NCBI RefSeq assembly: GCF_003265345.1
Contig: NZ_QFWW01000037.1
Coordinates: 161,534-225,533 of the forward strand
From: Lentzea terrae
Lineage (GTDB): Bacteria; Actinomycetota; Actinomycetes; Mycobacteriales; Pseudonocardiaceae
Length of the DNA stretch: 64,000 nt
Direction: 5' to 3'
Shown here: positions 25,232 to 36,305 of the stretch, in pieces
Layout: each line of letters opens with the position of its first letter
Numbering within the stretch: position 1 is the first letter of the stretch
Position numbers and translations under genes: made by a program
The notes under the pieces: model-generated
What the model was told of the DNA's origin: nothing
Seen by the model: only the letters and a program-made list of their open reading frames with translations
The model's database searches: none

Positions 25232-27862
25232 TCAGACCGCCAGCGGCAGCGTGCCGGTGACCGTGCTGAGGTCGCTCACGGAGCCGAGGTTGTTCACCTG
25301 GCTGAACGACGGCACGTCGGTGGCGCCCATCAGGCCGTCGGCGAACGACAGGTCGAACGGCAGCGAGCGGGTCAGCGACTTGTCCTCGTCCTCCGGGCTC
25401 GGGTCCAGGTAGGTCACGTCGGTGAGCGCCTGGCCCAGCACCTCGACCGGCAGGTCGTAGAGCAGCACGTTGCCGGAGAGCGGCACGTCCATGATCCGGC
25501 CCGACAGGTTGCTGCCCTCGGGAGCCGTGGAGTGCTTGCCGCTCGCGACGGCAGCGGTGAACGTCTCGGCGGTGGCGGTGGCGTTGCCCGCCGCCGCGAC
25601 CGCGACGCTGACGGCCTTCACGACCGCCGGCACGTGGGCACCGATGCTGTTGCCGGCGACCGAACCGTCCTCGGAGGTCGTGGTGTCGTCGCCACCCGCC
25701 ATCGCGACGGTCTTGTCGTGCGCGCACACCAGTGCCTGGCCGCCCAGCGAGCCCGCGAGGGACACGACCTGCACGACCGGCGCGGCGTCGGCGCGGACGA
25801 TGTTGCCCGACGCCGAACCACCGTCGCCGTGGGTCTCGCGCGCACCACCGGCGCCCGAGAAGGTGTCGACGGCGGCGTGCGACTCGGCGATGCCGGGAGC
25901 AGCCGCGGCCACACCGAAGACCTCGGCCACACCGGCCCAGGCGACCGGGACGATGTTGCCGGAGAGCGACCCGTCCGTGCCGTCGGTCTCCTGCTCACCA
26001 CCGGCGACGTGGTTCACGACGCCCTCGTGGTCGGCGAACGCGTTGCCGCCGACCGTGCCCGCGATGCCCGCCGGGTTGACGATGGGCTGGGTGACGGCGC
26101 CCTCGACGAGGTTGCCCGACAGCGAGCCGCGGTTGCCGTTGGAGACCGCGTCCCCACCAGCGACGAAGTTGGCGAGCTGGGTGCCTTCGGCCTTGGCGTA
26201 GCCGAGCACGGACAGCGCGTTGTCGGCCATCAGGAACGACGCGACGACCGGCACGTTGGCGACGTTGCTCGCCGCGGTGCTGCCCTCGGGGGTGCCGTCC
26301 GGCGTGCCCGCGACGGTGTCTCCACCGACCGTGACGTACTTGACCGACTCCGGCGCCTTGGCGGTCGCCATGCCGCCCACGGTGTAGGCCTGGCCGACGG
26401 CGTTCGCGGCGGCGACGACCGGCGCCTGCGCGATGTTGCCGCCGAGCACCGAGCCGGTGCCCTTGGTCTCCAGCGGCCCACCAGCGGTGATGTGCTGCTC
26501 ACTCGCGGCGTGCGAATGCGCCTGGCCGGCGACCGAGAACGCGTTCGAGAACGCCTCGGCGAGCAGCGCGACCGGCACGGACGCGATGTTGCCGCCCAGC
26601 GTGCTGTCCTCACCGGTGGTCTCGACGGAGCCGCCCGAGATCATCGTGTTGGTCTCGTCGTACTGCGCCGACGCGTTGCCGAGGACGGCCGCCGAGGTGC
26701 TGGTGAGACCGTGCGGCAGCGTGACGGGCACCTGCACGACCTGGCCGGAGCCGGCACTCTCCGCGCCACCGGTCTTGATCGGGCCGGGGCTCGCGGTCGA
26801 CAGCTTGGTCTTCGAGCCGCTCGCGTCCGCGTTGCCGCCGACGGTGACCGCGTCACCGCACAGCTCGCAGGGCAGGGCCAGCGTCGGCTGCGCGACCAGG
26901 CCGGACAGCACGCCGCGGCGGCCCTCGGTGAGGACGTACTCGCCACCGGTGCGCGAGGGCAGCGGCGTACCGACCTCGGCGATGCCGGTGTCGTGCGAGT
27001 GCGACGACGTGTTGCCCACGAGGTTGTAGGAACCGGCGTTCAGGCCGACCGGGTGGCCGTGCGAGAAGTCGGCGATGGTGCCGCCGCCGACGCTCTCCGT
27101 GCCGTCGGACTTGAGCCCGCCGTCGATGCGCCCGATGTCGGTGGTGCAGCCGTCGGTCTCAGCGGTGCCGAGGCCTGCGATGGCGTTGTTGTTGAAGCCG
27201 ACCGGCAGGGACTGGCGGACCGCGGCGATGATGCCGTTCAGCGTGCCCTTGCGGCCGCTGGTCTCCCAGTCGCCGCCACCGTGGATCGCCATGAGCGCGC
27301 TGTTCTGCGTCTTGGCGGTGGCGCCGATGCCGATCGCGTTGCCGGTGATCTGGGTGGGCACGTACCCGGTGATGCCGGCGATGATGCCGGTCAGCGTGCC
27401 GTTGTCGCCGTTGGTCGTGATGGCGTTCGGGCGGTGGTACCAGTACTCGGACTCGTTCGTCGTCTCGACGTCGCCGAGGATGCCGATGGCGTTGCCCGAG
27501 ATGTCGATCGGCACCATGCCGTCGACGGGGATGGTGGTGCCGCTCAGCGGGTGTCCGGGCGGGAGCACCTTCAGCGGCGGCACCAGCTTGCCCAGCGGGC
27601 CGGTCTTGATCTTCTCGTTGTGGATCGGCGGCGGCGCGATCTCGCCGAGCGGAGTGCCGATCTTGTTGTTCGCCGCGTGGATCGGAACGTCCACGCCGGG
27701 CCCGCTGAGCAGGCCGGCCGGCGCCGCGCCGTCCACGGGAACGTGGGGCTGCGGCGGGCAGGTCGCGTCACAGCCGCCGGCGTTCGCGACGCCGGTGCCG
27801 AGAGCGATCATTCCTCCGGTAACCAGTGCGGCTTGGATGCCGCGCTTGGCCCAGATGCGCAT
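25232..27862 (-). CDS. Large secreted protein with about 13 chaplin-like repeats
   Basis: 876 residues from ATG 27862 (GGAG six bases upstream). Signal peptide about 1-30 (MRIWAKRGIQAALV... VANAG). From about residue 120 the protein is made of repeats of ~60-65 residues, each with a core like GSLSGNIV-x-VPV-x(8-12)-N-A-x-S-V-x-G-x-A followed by a Gly/Thr spacer (xxGGxxET). One unit (GVLSG, LPCELCGDAVTVGG) is close to the chaplin pattern of streptomycete aerial-hypha proteins, including a Cys pair. No membrane anchor and no LAxTG signal. Expected to form beta-rich, perhaps amyloid-like, surface fibrils; this is inference. Base composition matches neighbours. Confidence 0.8.
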   Translation of the reverse strand: MRIWAKRGIQAALVTGGMIALGTGVANAGGCDATCPPQPHVPVDGAAPAGLLSGPGVDVPIHAANNKIGTPLGEIAPPPIHNEKIKTGPLGKLVPPLKVLPPGHPLSGTTIPVDGMVPIDISGNAIGILGDVETTNESEYWYHRPNAITTNGDNGTLTGIIAGITGYVPTQITGNAIGIGATAKTQNSALMAIHGGGDWETSGRKGTLNGIIAAVRQSLPVGFNNNAIAGLGTAETDGCTTDIGRIDGGLKSDGTESVGGGTIADFSHGHPVGLNAGSYNLVGNTSSHSHDTGIAEVGTPLPSRTGGEYVLTEGRRGVLSGLVAQPTLALPCELCGDAVTVGGNADASGSKTKLSTASPGPIKTGGAESAGSGQVVQVPVTLPHGLTSTSAAVLGNASAQYDETNTMISGGSVETTGEDSTLGGNIASVPVALLAEAFSNAFSVAGQAHSHAASEQHITAGGPLETKGTGSVLGGNIAQAPVVAAANAVGQAYTVGGMATAKAPESVKYVTVGGDTVAGTPDGTPEGSTAASNVANVPVVASFLMADNALSVLGYAKAEGTQLANFVAGGDAVSNGNRGSLSGNLVEGAVTQPIVNPAGIAGTVGGNAFADHEGVVNHVAGGEQETDGTDGSLSGNIVPVAWAGVAEVFGVAAAAPGIAESHAAVDTFSGAGGARETHGDGGSASGNIVRADAAPVVQVVSLAGSLGGQALVCAHDKTVAMAGGDDTTTSEDGSVAGNSIGAHVPAVVKAVSVAVAAAGNATATAETFTAAVASGKHSTAPEGSNLSGRIMDVPLSGNVLLYDLPVEVLGQALTDVTYLDPSPEDEDKSLTRSLPFDLSFADGLMGATDVPSFSQVNNLGSVSDLSTVTGTLPLAV

Positions 27863-27986
27863 TGCTACTCCTGTTCGGGGGGATTTCTGTGCGAGGGGTC
27901 GCAACTGCGCGGTTCGACGGCGCTGAGAAGACGCTGACCGAGGGGGTGCGAAGCCTCAACGGGCTTCCGCGAACCGCGCGCTCGGA

Positions 27987-28685
27987 TCAGTCGGGGGTGC
28001 GACCGGGCTGCTGCCCGACCCGCACCGACATGACGCGGACGACAGACGTCCAAATGCGGCACGCCAGCTGACCGGACTCGGTCGTGCGCATGGCGTGGCA
28101 GGTGCCGTTGAGCTCACCTCGGCGAGGAACGACTGGCGAAGAGTCGTTCCCCTGTCCGTTGGAGGCGCTCGACAACGGCAGCGTCGACGCCGCTTCCGAC
28201 ACGATGACGTCGGAACCGGCCGATGAGGGAAGAACCGGTTCGGTGCTGAACCGGAGAACCGGCGTGCTCGACGCCGGCTGTGCCGCGTGGTGCTCGGTCA
28301 GGCCCAGGCGGGACCTGACCGGTGCGACGACGTCGCCGTGCCGGAGATCGACCGGCGACGCGAGCGGCAGGTCGGTGGCGAACTCCTGGAGCAGCGCGAG
28401 GCCGGTGTCCAGCGAGATCGGCACGACCGGCGCGGGCACGAGATCGCGCCCGGCGTGGAGCACCCGGTCCGGAAGCTCGTCCGCCTTCGTCGCGTCCTTG
28501 ACCGAGCTGATCACAGTGGTGGTCGTGGTCGCGGTGACGGTCACACCGTCCTCGATCACGTCCGCCCACGCGGGTGCGGACGTGATGACCGCCGCGGCAA
28601 TGGCACCTCCGACGACCAGCAACGCACGGCGAAGAAGCCGCGGTAGGCGGCTGTCCTTCCCCGTTTGCCGGTCTTCGGCGCGCAC
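27987..28685 (-). CDS. Secreted or membrane-anchored hypothetical protein
   Basis: 232 residues from GTG 28685 (GAGGG upstream). A basic N-terminus (RLPRLLRRALLV) leads into one hydrophobic segment ending APAWAD, a signal peptide or anchor. The mature part is Val/Thr/Ser/Pro-rich with no repeats and two Cys near the C-terminus (NGTCHAM, QLACRIW). It lies 124 bp upstream of the chaplin-like gene on the same strand, so joint expression and a shared surface role are likely. No domain recognised and no LAxTG. Confidence 0.65.
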   Translation of the reverse strand: MRAEDRQTGKDSRLPRLLRRALLVVGGAIAAAVITSAPAWADVIEDGVTVTATTTTTVISSVKDATKADELPDRVLHAGRDLVPAPVVPISLDTGLALLQEFATDLPLASPVDLRHGDVVAPVRSRLGLTEHHAAQPASSTPVLRFSTEPVLPSSAGSDVIVSEAASTLPLSSASNGQGNDSSPVVPRRGELNGTCHAMRTTESGQLACRIWTSVVRVMSVRVGQQPGRTPD

Positions 28686-28758
28686 AAAGCCCTCACTGCA
28701 GATCAGTTGACGATCTACAGCATGTACGCCGAACGGCCCAACGGTGCGCCAAAACCGC

Positions 28759-28784
28759 TTTGATCACCGCAACGAGTGATCAAA
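28759..28784 (-). terminator. Hairpin terminator after the DUF2020 lipoprotein gene
   Basis: 9-bp stem TTTGATCAC/GTGATCAAA with 8-nt loop, starting five bases past the stop codon on the minus strand; GCGGTTTT follows. Confidence 0.65.
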
Positions 28785-28788
28785 TTCT

Positions 28789-29322
28789 TCAGATCTTGAG
28801 GTTGCCGATCGCGGTCTCGGCGATCCGCCTGGCCTTGATCGACTGCTTCTGATTGCTCGTGACGACCACCGCGGCCTCGCCCTTTGAGACGGCGTAGACG
28901 ACACCGGTGTCGCTGCTGACGTACCCTCCGGTCCACCCGGTGGGTGAGCTCGCCGGCTGAGAACCGTCCGGCGCGGCCTCGTTCACGATCTTCTTGGCGA
29001 TCCGCTCGTCACCCACGTACACCCGCACGGTCAACTGGACCTCAGTTGCCGTGGCGTAGAAGAAGCACGCGGGGTGGGGCTCGTCCGTTGACAGTTTCAC
29101 CTTGGGCACGCGCTGCCCGTTCGCCTCGGCCACGAACGTCGTCGCGAGGTACGGGCAGGCGCCGTCCTTCGCGGGCTGCGGCGCGGGCGGCACTGTCGGA
29201 GCCGCGCTGGTCGTGGTGGTGACCTGCTTGGTCTGGGTCGTGGGCACCGGCACGTTCTGGGCGACATCGGTGCCGCACGCGGCGAGTACGCCGAGCAGGG
29301 GCAGCAACAGTGCTCGTTTCAT
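28789..29322 (-). CDS. DUF2020 lipoprotein
   Basis: 177 residues from ATG 29322 (a TTG at 29337 is less likely). Type II signal peptide with lipobox LAAC (LLGVLAACG), so lipid-anchored outside the membrane. A Thr/Pro linker follows, then a ~125-residue domain with CPYL, ANGQRVPKVKLS and CFFY, the pattern of actinobacterial DUF2020. Two Cys likely form a disulfide. Function unknown. Confidence 0.8.
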   Translation of the reverse strand: MKRALLLPLLGVLAACGTDVAQNVPVPTTQTKQVTTTTSAAPTVPPAPQPAKDGACPYLATTFVAEANGQRVPKVKLSTDEPHPACFFYATATEVQLTVRVYVGDERIAKKIVNEAAPDGSQPASSPTGWTGGYVSSDTGVVYAVSKGEAAVVVTSNQKQSIKARRIAETAIGNLKI

Positions 29323-29415
29323 AGGGGCAACAGTCAACCAGACCGCGAAGGCGCCTCAAGCGGCAGAGTCTGTGATCGTTCAACTTCTTCGCCCTGCCCG
29401 GAAGGACCATCCGCC

Positions 29416-29811
29416 ATGCAGTTTCTGGAGCAAAGACGTGACCAGGCCTTGGCCCTGTTCCGGATCGTGATCGGCCTGCTCTTCTTGATCCACGGCGTCC
29501 AGAAGATCATGAAGGGAACCCCGCTGCTGTCCTGGCCAGGCGGCCCGATGAGCCTCATCGAGCTGATCGGCGGCGGGCTCATCCTCATCGGCCTGTGGAC
29601 GCGGTGGGCCGCGTTCATCAGTTCCGGCGCCATGGCCTACGCGTACTTCGTAGTGCACCAGCCGAAGGGTGTCCTACCGATCGCGAACGGCGGCGAGCTC
29701 GCGGCGATCTACTCGTGGGCGTTCCTGCTGCTCGTGTTCACGGGTGCCGGCGCTTGGAGCATCGACGCACTTCGTCAGTCCGCGAAGAAGAAATCTCTGG
29801 CCAACGCCTGA
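29416..29811 (+). CDS. DoxX family membrane protein
   Basis: 131 residues with four transmembrane helices and the DoxX motifs FRIVIGLLFLIHGVQKI, LIELIGGGLILIGLWTRWAA and AMAYAYFVVH. DoxX-like proteins associate with thiol/oxidative-stress and membrane redox functions; the exact reaction is unclear. AAGGA precedes the ATG. It is followed by a hairpin. Confidence 0.88.
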   Translation: MQFLEQRRDQALALFRIVIGLLFLIHGVQKIMKGTPLLSWPGGPMSLIELIGGGLILIGLWTRWAAFISSGAMAYAYFVVHQPKGVLPIANGGELAAIYSWAFLLLVFTGAGAWSIDALRQSAKKKSLANA

Positions 29812-29843
29812 GCGTCACTGAGCGGAGTTCGCCGGAAACACAC

Positions 29844-29880
29844 TGAAGCCCTGTTCGCTACGGCGGCGAACAGGGCTTCA
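29844..29880. terminator. Bidirectional terminator between doxX and tRNA-Ala
   Basis: Perfect 15-bp stem (29844-29858 with 29866-29880), 7-nt loop. Confidence 0.85.
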
Positions 29881-29891
29881 GTGAAAGCGGA

Positions 29892-29964
29892 TGGAGACGA
29901 GGGGAATCGAACCCCTAACCCCCGCCTTGCAAAGGCGGTGCTCTGCCAATTGAGCTACGTCCCC
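29892..29964 (-). tRNA. tRNA-Ala (anticodon TGC)
   Basis: 73-nt cloverleaf on the minus strand: acceptor GGGGACG/CGTCTCC with discriminator A, D-arm GCTCAATTGGCAGAGC, anticodon stem CGCCT/AGGCG around TTTGCA (TGC), T-arm GGGGTTCGATTCCCC. CCA not encoded. Located with tRNA-Ile near gyrA, as in other actinobacteria. Confidence 0.97.
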
Positions 29965-29967
29965 ATG

Positions 29968-29999
29968 GATCTGGGGCGGCTCGAGCCGCCCGCCAGATC
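29968..29999 (-). terminator. Hairpin at the end of the DLW-39 gene
   Basis: The central palindrome GGCGGCTCGAGCCGCC (29975-29990) is flanked by GATCTGG and CCAGATC arms; it overlaps the DLW-39 stop codon on the minus strand and precedes tRNA-Ala. Confidence 0.6.
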
Positions 30000-30120
30000 A
30001 GTCGGTGGGAGCGGTGGCCTCGCGCCACAGGTCCGCGTCGGCCTTGGCCGAACGGCTGCGCTTCACGAAGAACAGGACCGCACCGGCAACCACGACGAGT
30101 GCGATGATCTTCTTAGCCAC
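29998..30120 (-). CDS. DLW-39 family protein (40 residues)
   Basis: Small gene from GTG 30120 with GGGAGG seven bases upstream. It begins VAKKIIALVVVAGAVLFFVK: one N-terminal transmembrane helix, then a basic/acidic stretch with the family signature ADLW (D30-L31-W32) and a short tail. The family is widespread in actinobacteria near gyrA and the tRNA-Ile/Ala pair; function unknown. Confidence 0.88.
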   Translation of the reverse strand: MAKKIIALVVVAGAVLFFVKRSRSAKADADLWREATAPTD

Positions 30121-30193
30121 TTCGAATCCCTCCCAAGACCGCTGACGCACGACCCCACTACGCTACAGGATTCCGAGCGATGATGATGGGGGT

Positions 30194-30238
30194 CCGGGGG
30201 CTTGCCCCCGGCAGGGGGTCTGGGGGCTTGGCCCCCAG
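30194..30238. repeat. Two tandem GC-rich palindromes (REP-like)
   Basis: CCGGGGGCTTGCCCCCGG at 30194-30211 and CTGGGGGCTTGGCCCCCAG at 30220-30238, each preceded by GGGGGTC-type sequence, followed by AGAAAAAGG. They lie downstream of tRNA-Ile on its strand and could act as terminator; the paired layout looks like a dispersed actinomycete palindromic repeat. Confidence 0.6.
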
Positions 30239-30305
30239 AGAAAAAGGACGATGATTCGGCAATCGGTCGGCGCATTCCGCCGACATAGATATCCGCCGAA
30301 TCGAG

Positions 30306-30379
30306 TGGGCCTAGGAGGACTTGAACCTCCGACCTCTTCATTATCAGTGAAGCGCTCTAACCGCCTGAGCTATAGGCCC
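30306..30379 (-). tRNA. tRNA-Ile (anticodon GAT)
   Basis: 74-nt cloverleaf on the minus strand: acceptor GGGCCTA/TAGGCCC with discriminator A, D-arm GCTCAGGCGGTTAGAGC, anticodon stem CTTCA/TGAAG around CTGATAA (GAT), T-arm GGAGGTTCAAGTCCTCC. CCA not encoded. Confidence 0.97.
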
Positions 30380-30389
30380 TCGATCAACT

Positions 30390-30407
30390 GTCGCCCCTCG
30401 GGGCGAC
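30390..30407. terminator. Palindrome between DUF3566 gene and tRNA-Ile
   Basis: 18-base palindrome GTCGCCCCTCGGGGCGAC; probable terminator, without a marked T-run. Confidence 0.5.
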
Positions 30408-30452
30408 GAGGAGAACCTTACAGGATCGTCCTCGCCGCTCCCAAATCGGGGG

Positions 30453-31478
30453 TCACTCCCTCTCAGAGAGGGTGAGTTCCAAGCCACCAGCCAAGTCTGC
30501 CGACACGTTGTAGACGAACGCACCCACGGTCGCGAGGGCCGTGAAGAGCACGATGTTGACCGCGCCGATGATCGCCGAGACGCCGAACACGCGGCCGGCA
30601 CTGATCAACGGTTCGCCCGGCTCGTTGGCCTGGAGCAGGTCGTTCGCGGTGCTGTTGATCTTGTCCCAGACGCCCATGCCGTGCAGCACGCCGTAGAGCA
30701 CGCCGACCGCCACGAGCCAGACGAAGAACAGCGCGACGCCGAGCACCAGCGCGAGCTTGAGCACCGACCACGGGTCGACGCGCTTCACCTGCAGCGAGGC
30801 GCGGCGCGGACCGCGGCCGGGGCGGCGGGCCGACGGGGTGGCGGCGGCGGGACGGGCACTGCCGCCCATGTTCACCGACGTGCGGCTGCTGCCCAGGCCT
30901 GCTGGCACGGCCGAGCCCGTGACCACGGGCTTCTGCACCTTGACGGTGTCCGGGTCGGTCTGCGGGAAGGCCGGTGCCTGCTCGGACGACGGCACGGGCG
31001 GCGCGGCCGGAGCCACGTACGCCTGGGTCGAGTCCTGCTGGCCGGCCTCCGTGTCGTTCGTCACGCGCTGCCAGGGCGGCGGTGCGGCTACGACGACCGG
31101 CTCCTCGGTGACGGCGGCAACCGGCACGACCGGCTCGGCGGCGGGCGCCGGAGTAGGCGTTTGCGCCGGAGCAGACGTTTGCGTCGGAGCAGACGTTTGC
31201 GCCGGCTTCGAGGCGGGCGTGTCGATCGAGACCGTCTTCTGCTCGGCCGCAGCCGGGGCAGGAGCAGCGGGAGTCTCGGGAGCAGCGGCCGGTGCGGCGG
31301 CTTCTGCCGCCTTTTCGGCCTGCACAGGCTTGGTCTTGTCCTGCGCGTTCCCACCCGAGGAACCGGAGGCCGACGGCGCGGCCGCCTCCGCCTTCTCCGC
31401 AGCCTTCTGGGGAGTCGGCTTGGTGATCACCGCGGTCTTGTCCGCGTCCCGACCTTCGCGGTTCTCGGGGGGAGTCAC
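30453..31478 (-). CDS. DUF3566 membrane protein
   Basis: 341 residues from GTG 31478 (AAGGA upstream). The N-terminal ~220 residues are low-complexity Ala/Pro/Thr/Glu, including PAQTSAPTQTSAPAQT repeats; the C-terminal ~115 residues form the DUF3566 domain (VKRVDPWSVLKLALVLGVAL) with two transmembrane helices. It lies 33 bp downstream of gyrA and is probably cotranscribed; the mycobacterial equivalent is Rv0007. Function unknown. Confidence 0.9.
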   Translation of the reverse strand: MTPPENREGRDADKTAVITKPTPQKAAEKAEAAAPSASGSSGGNAQDKTKPVQAEKAAEAAAPAAAPETPAAPAPAAAEQKTVSIDTPASKPAQTSAPTQTSAPAQTPTPAPAAEPVVPVAAVTEEPVVVAAPPPWQRVTNDTEAGQQDSTQAYVAPAAPPVPSSEQAPAFPQTDPDTVKVQKPVVTGSAVPAGLGSSRTSVNMGGSARPAAATPSARRPGRGPRRASLQVKRVDPWSVLKLALVLGVALFFVWLVAVGVLYGVLHGMGVWDKINSTANDLLQANEPGEPLISAGRVFGVSAIIGAVNIVLFTALATVGAFVYNVSADLAGGLELTLSERE

Positions 31479-31511
31479 GAGCTGTCCTTAGCCTCTCGCT
31501 AGCAATTCCGA

Positions 31512-34055
<2,544 letters not shown>

Positions 34056-34110
34056 TGGTCTCTTTCCTTCTCGCCGGTAACGCCAGGGTGCCTAGGTGCC
34101 AAGACCGGAC

Positions 34111-36078
34111 TCAGATGTCCAGGAACTTGATGCTCTTGGCGTTGCGGGTGATGAACGAACGGCGTGCCTCGACGTCCTCGCCCATGAGCACGCTGAACAG
34201 CTCGTCGGCGGTGGCCGCGTCGTCCATGGTGACCTGCCGCAGGATCCGGTTCGCCGGGTCCATCGTGGTCTCCCACAGCTCCTCGGCGTTCATCTCGCCA
34301 AGACCCTTGTACCGCTGGATGTTGTCGTCCTTGCCGAGCCTCTTGCCGGCCTCGATGCCCGCCTTGATCACGGCGTCGCGCTCCCGGTCGGAGTAGACGT
34401 ACTCCGGCTCTGCGCGCTGCCACTTGATCTTGTAGAGCGGCGGCTGCGCGAGGTACACGTGGTTGTGCTCGATGAGCGGCTGCATGAAGCGGAACAGCAG
34501 CGTGAGCAGCAGCGTGCGGATGTGCTGGCCGTCGACGTCGGCGTCGGCCATCAGCACGATCTTGTGGTAGCGCAGCTTCGACAGGTCGAACTCGTCGTGG
34601 ATGCCCGTGCCCAGCGCGGTGATCAGCGACTGGACCTCGGTGTTCTTGAGGACGCGGTCGATCCGCGCCTTCTCGACGTTGATGATCTTGCCGCGGATCG
34701 GCAGGATCGCCTGGTACATCGAGTCGCGGCCTTCCTTGGCCGAACCGCCGGCGGAGTCACCCTCGACGATGTAGAGCTCGCAGCGCTCCGGCTCGGTCGA
34801 GCGGCAGTCCTTCAGCTTGCCCGGCAGGCCGCCGATGTCCAGCGCGCCCTTGCGGCGCACCAGCTCGCGGGCCTTGCGGGCGGCAATGCGGGCCTGCGCC
34901 GACGACACCGACTTGGTGACGATCGTCTTGGCCTCGTTGGGGTGGCGCTCGAACCAGTCGGCCAGGTGCTCGTTCGTCGACTTCTGCACGAACGACTTGG
35001 CCTCGCTGTTGCCCAGCTTGGTCTTCGTCTGGCCCTCGAACTGGGGCTCCTTCAACTTCACCGAGATGATCGCGGCGAGACCCTCGCGGATGTCGTCACC
35101 GGTGAGGTTGGCGTCCTTCTCCTTCAACAACTTCTTCTCGCGCGCGTACTCGTTGACGACACGCGTCAACGCGGCGCGGAAGCCCTCTTCGTGCGTGCCG
35201 CCCTCGTGCGTGTTGATCGTGTTCGCGAAGGTGTAGACCGAGGCCGTGTAGCCGGTGTTCCACTGCATCGCGACCTCGACCTGGAGGTCCTCGCCCTGCG
35301 CCTCGAAGCCGATCACCTTCTGGTGCACGGCGTCGCGGGTGTGGTTGATGTGGCGGACGAAGTCCTCCAGACCACCGGGGTAGTGGTAGACGCGCTCCTT
35401 CACCGCGGCCTTGTGGCCCTCGGCGTCGGCTTCCTCGTCCTCCTCCGAGACCCGCTCGTCGCGCAGGATGATCGTGATCCCCTTGTTGAGGAACGCCATC
35501 TCCTGCAGGCGGCGCGCGATCGTCTCGACGTTGTACTCGGTGGTCTCGAAGATCTCCGGGTCGGCCCAGAACGTGACCGAGGTGCCGGTCTCGGTCGTCG
35601 GCGCGCCCTTCTCCAGCGGCGTCGGCTTCGCGTTCTCGTAGCGCTGGGTCCACGTGAAACCCTTGTGCCTGATCTCCAGGTCGACAGCCGTGGACAGCGC
35701 GTTGACCACCGAGATGCCGACGCCGTGCAGACCGCCGGACACCGCGTACGAGTCGCTGTCGAACTTGCCGCCCGCGTGCAGCTTGGTCATGACGACCTCG
35801 ACGGTCGGGATGCCCTCGACCGGGTGGATGTCGGTCGGGATGCCACGCCCGTCGTCGATCACCCGGATGCCGCCGTTGGCCAGCAGGGTGACGTCGACTG
35901 TCGTCGCGAACCCGGCCATCGCCTCGTCGACCGAGTTGTCCACAACCTCCTGGACCAGGTGGTGCAGACCGCGCTCGCCGGTCGAGCCGATGTACATGCC
36001 CGGCCTCTTGCGCACTGCCTCGAGCCCCTCGAGGACAGTGATCGAGGACGCGCCGTACTCATTCTTCTTAGCTGACAC
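34111..36078 (-). CDS. gyrB: DNA gyrase subunit B
   Basis: 655 residues; GTG 36078 gives the family start SAKKNEYGASSITVLEGLEA, although the frame is open upstream. GHKL ATPase (VVDNSVDEA, RGIPTD, GGLHGVG), transducer, and TOPRIM domain (EGDSAGGSAKEG, DADVDGQH). It drives supercoiling by ATP hydrolysis. A -10-like TAGAAT on the minus strand at 36141-36146 may mark its promoter. Confidence 0.98.
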   Translation of the reverse strand: MSAKKNEYGASSITVLEGLEAVRKRPGMYIGSTGERGLHHLVQEVVDNSVDEAMAGFATTVDVTLLANGGIRVIDDGRGIPTDIHPVEGIPTVEVVMTKLHAGGKFDSDSYAVSGGLHGVGISVVNALSTAVDLEIRHKGFTWTQRYENAKPTPLEKGAPTTETGTSVTFWADPEIFETTEYNVETIARRLQEMAFLNKGITIILRDERVSEEDEEADAEGHKAAVKERVYHYPGGLEDFVRHINHTRDAVHQKVIGFEAQGEDLQVEVAMQWNTGYTASVYTFANTINTHEGGTHEEGFRAALTRVVNEYAREKKLLKEKDANLTGDDIREGLAAIISVKLKEPQFEGQTKTKLGNSEAKSFVQKSTNEHLADWFERHPNEAKTIVTKSVSSAQARIAARKARELVRRKGALDIGGLPGKLKDCRSTEPERCELYIVEGDSAGGSAKEGRDSMYQAILPIRGKIINVEKARIDRVLKNTEVQSLITALGTGIHDEFDLSKLRYHKIVLMADADVDGQHIRTLLLTLLFRFMQPLIEHNHVYLAQPPLYKIKWQRAEPEYVYSDRERDAVIKAGIEAGKRLGKDDNIQRYKGLGEMNAEELWETTMDPANRILRQVTMDDAATADELFSVLMGEDVEARRSFITRNAKSIKFLDI

Positions 36079-36140
36079 GGGCCTGGAGTCTCCTCGCTGA
36101 TGCAGGCATCGCCCGCACGTTGTGGGTGACGCTCCCCGTG

Positions 36141-36146
36141 ATTCTA
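36141..36146 (-). promoter_or_regulatory. Possible -10 element of gyrB
   Basis: TAGAAT on the minus strand about 63 bases before the gyrB start. No well-spaced -35 element was found, so this is tentative. Confidence 0.3.
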
Positions 36147-36305
36147 CCGGGGCACCCCGACAGAACGGGGTCAAGGACACCTTTGATTCGGTCACAGAGC
36201 GCCTCAAGAAGCGCAAGACGGGTCAGGACGGCTGAAACAGGGGTTCAAATCCGCAGGTGAACGCTCATTGCGCCGCAGAACGGCCGCTGAGCCCTTGACA
36301 GGACC

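Noticed and set aside
25232..27937. Long plus-strand open frames opposite the chaplin-like gene.
   Set aside because: High-GC antisense frames with Arg/Ala/Gly-biased composition, no ribosome-binding site and no recognisable domain; the minus strand encodes the signal peptide and repeats.
35647..35662. parS-like GTCCACGTGAAACC in gyrB.
   Set aside because: Only 13 of 16 consensus bases with an imperfect left half; far from the parAB group and explained by coding sequence (V-T-W-T-like strand).
35936..35944. Exact DnaA box TTGTCCACA inside gyrB.
   Set aside because: It encodes the conserved V-V-D-N of the GHKL ATPase (GTTGTGGACAAC on the coding strand), so protein constraint explains it; it is also isolated.
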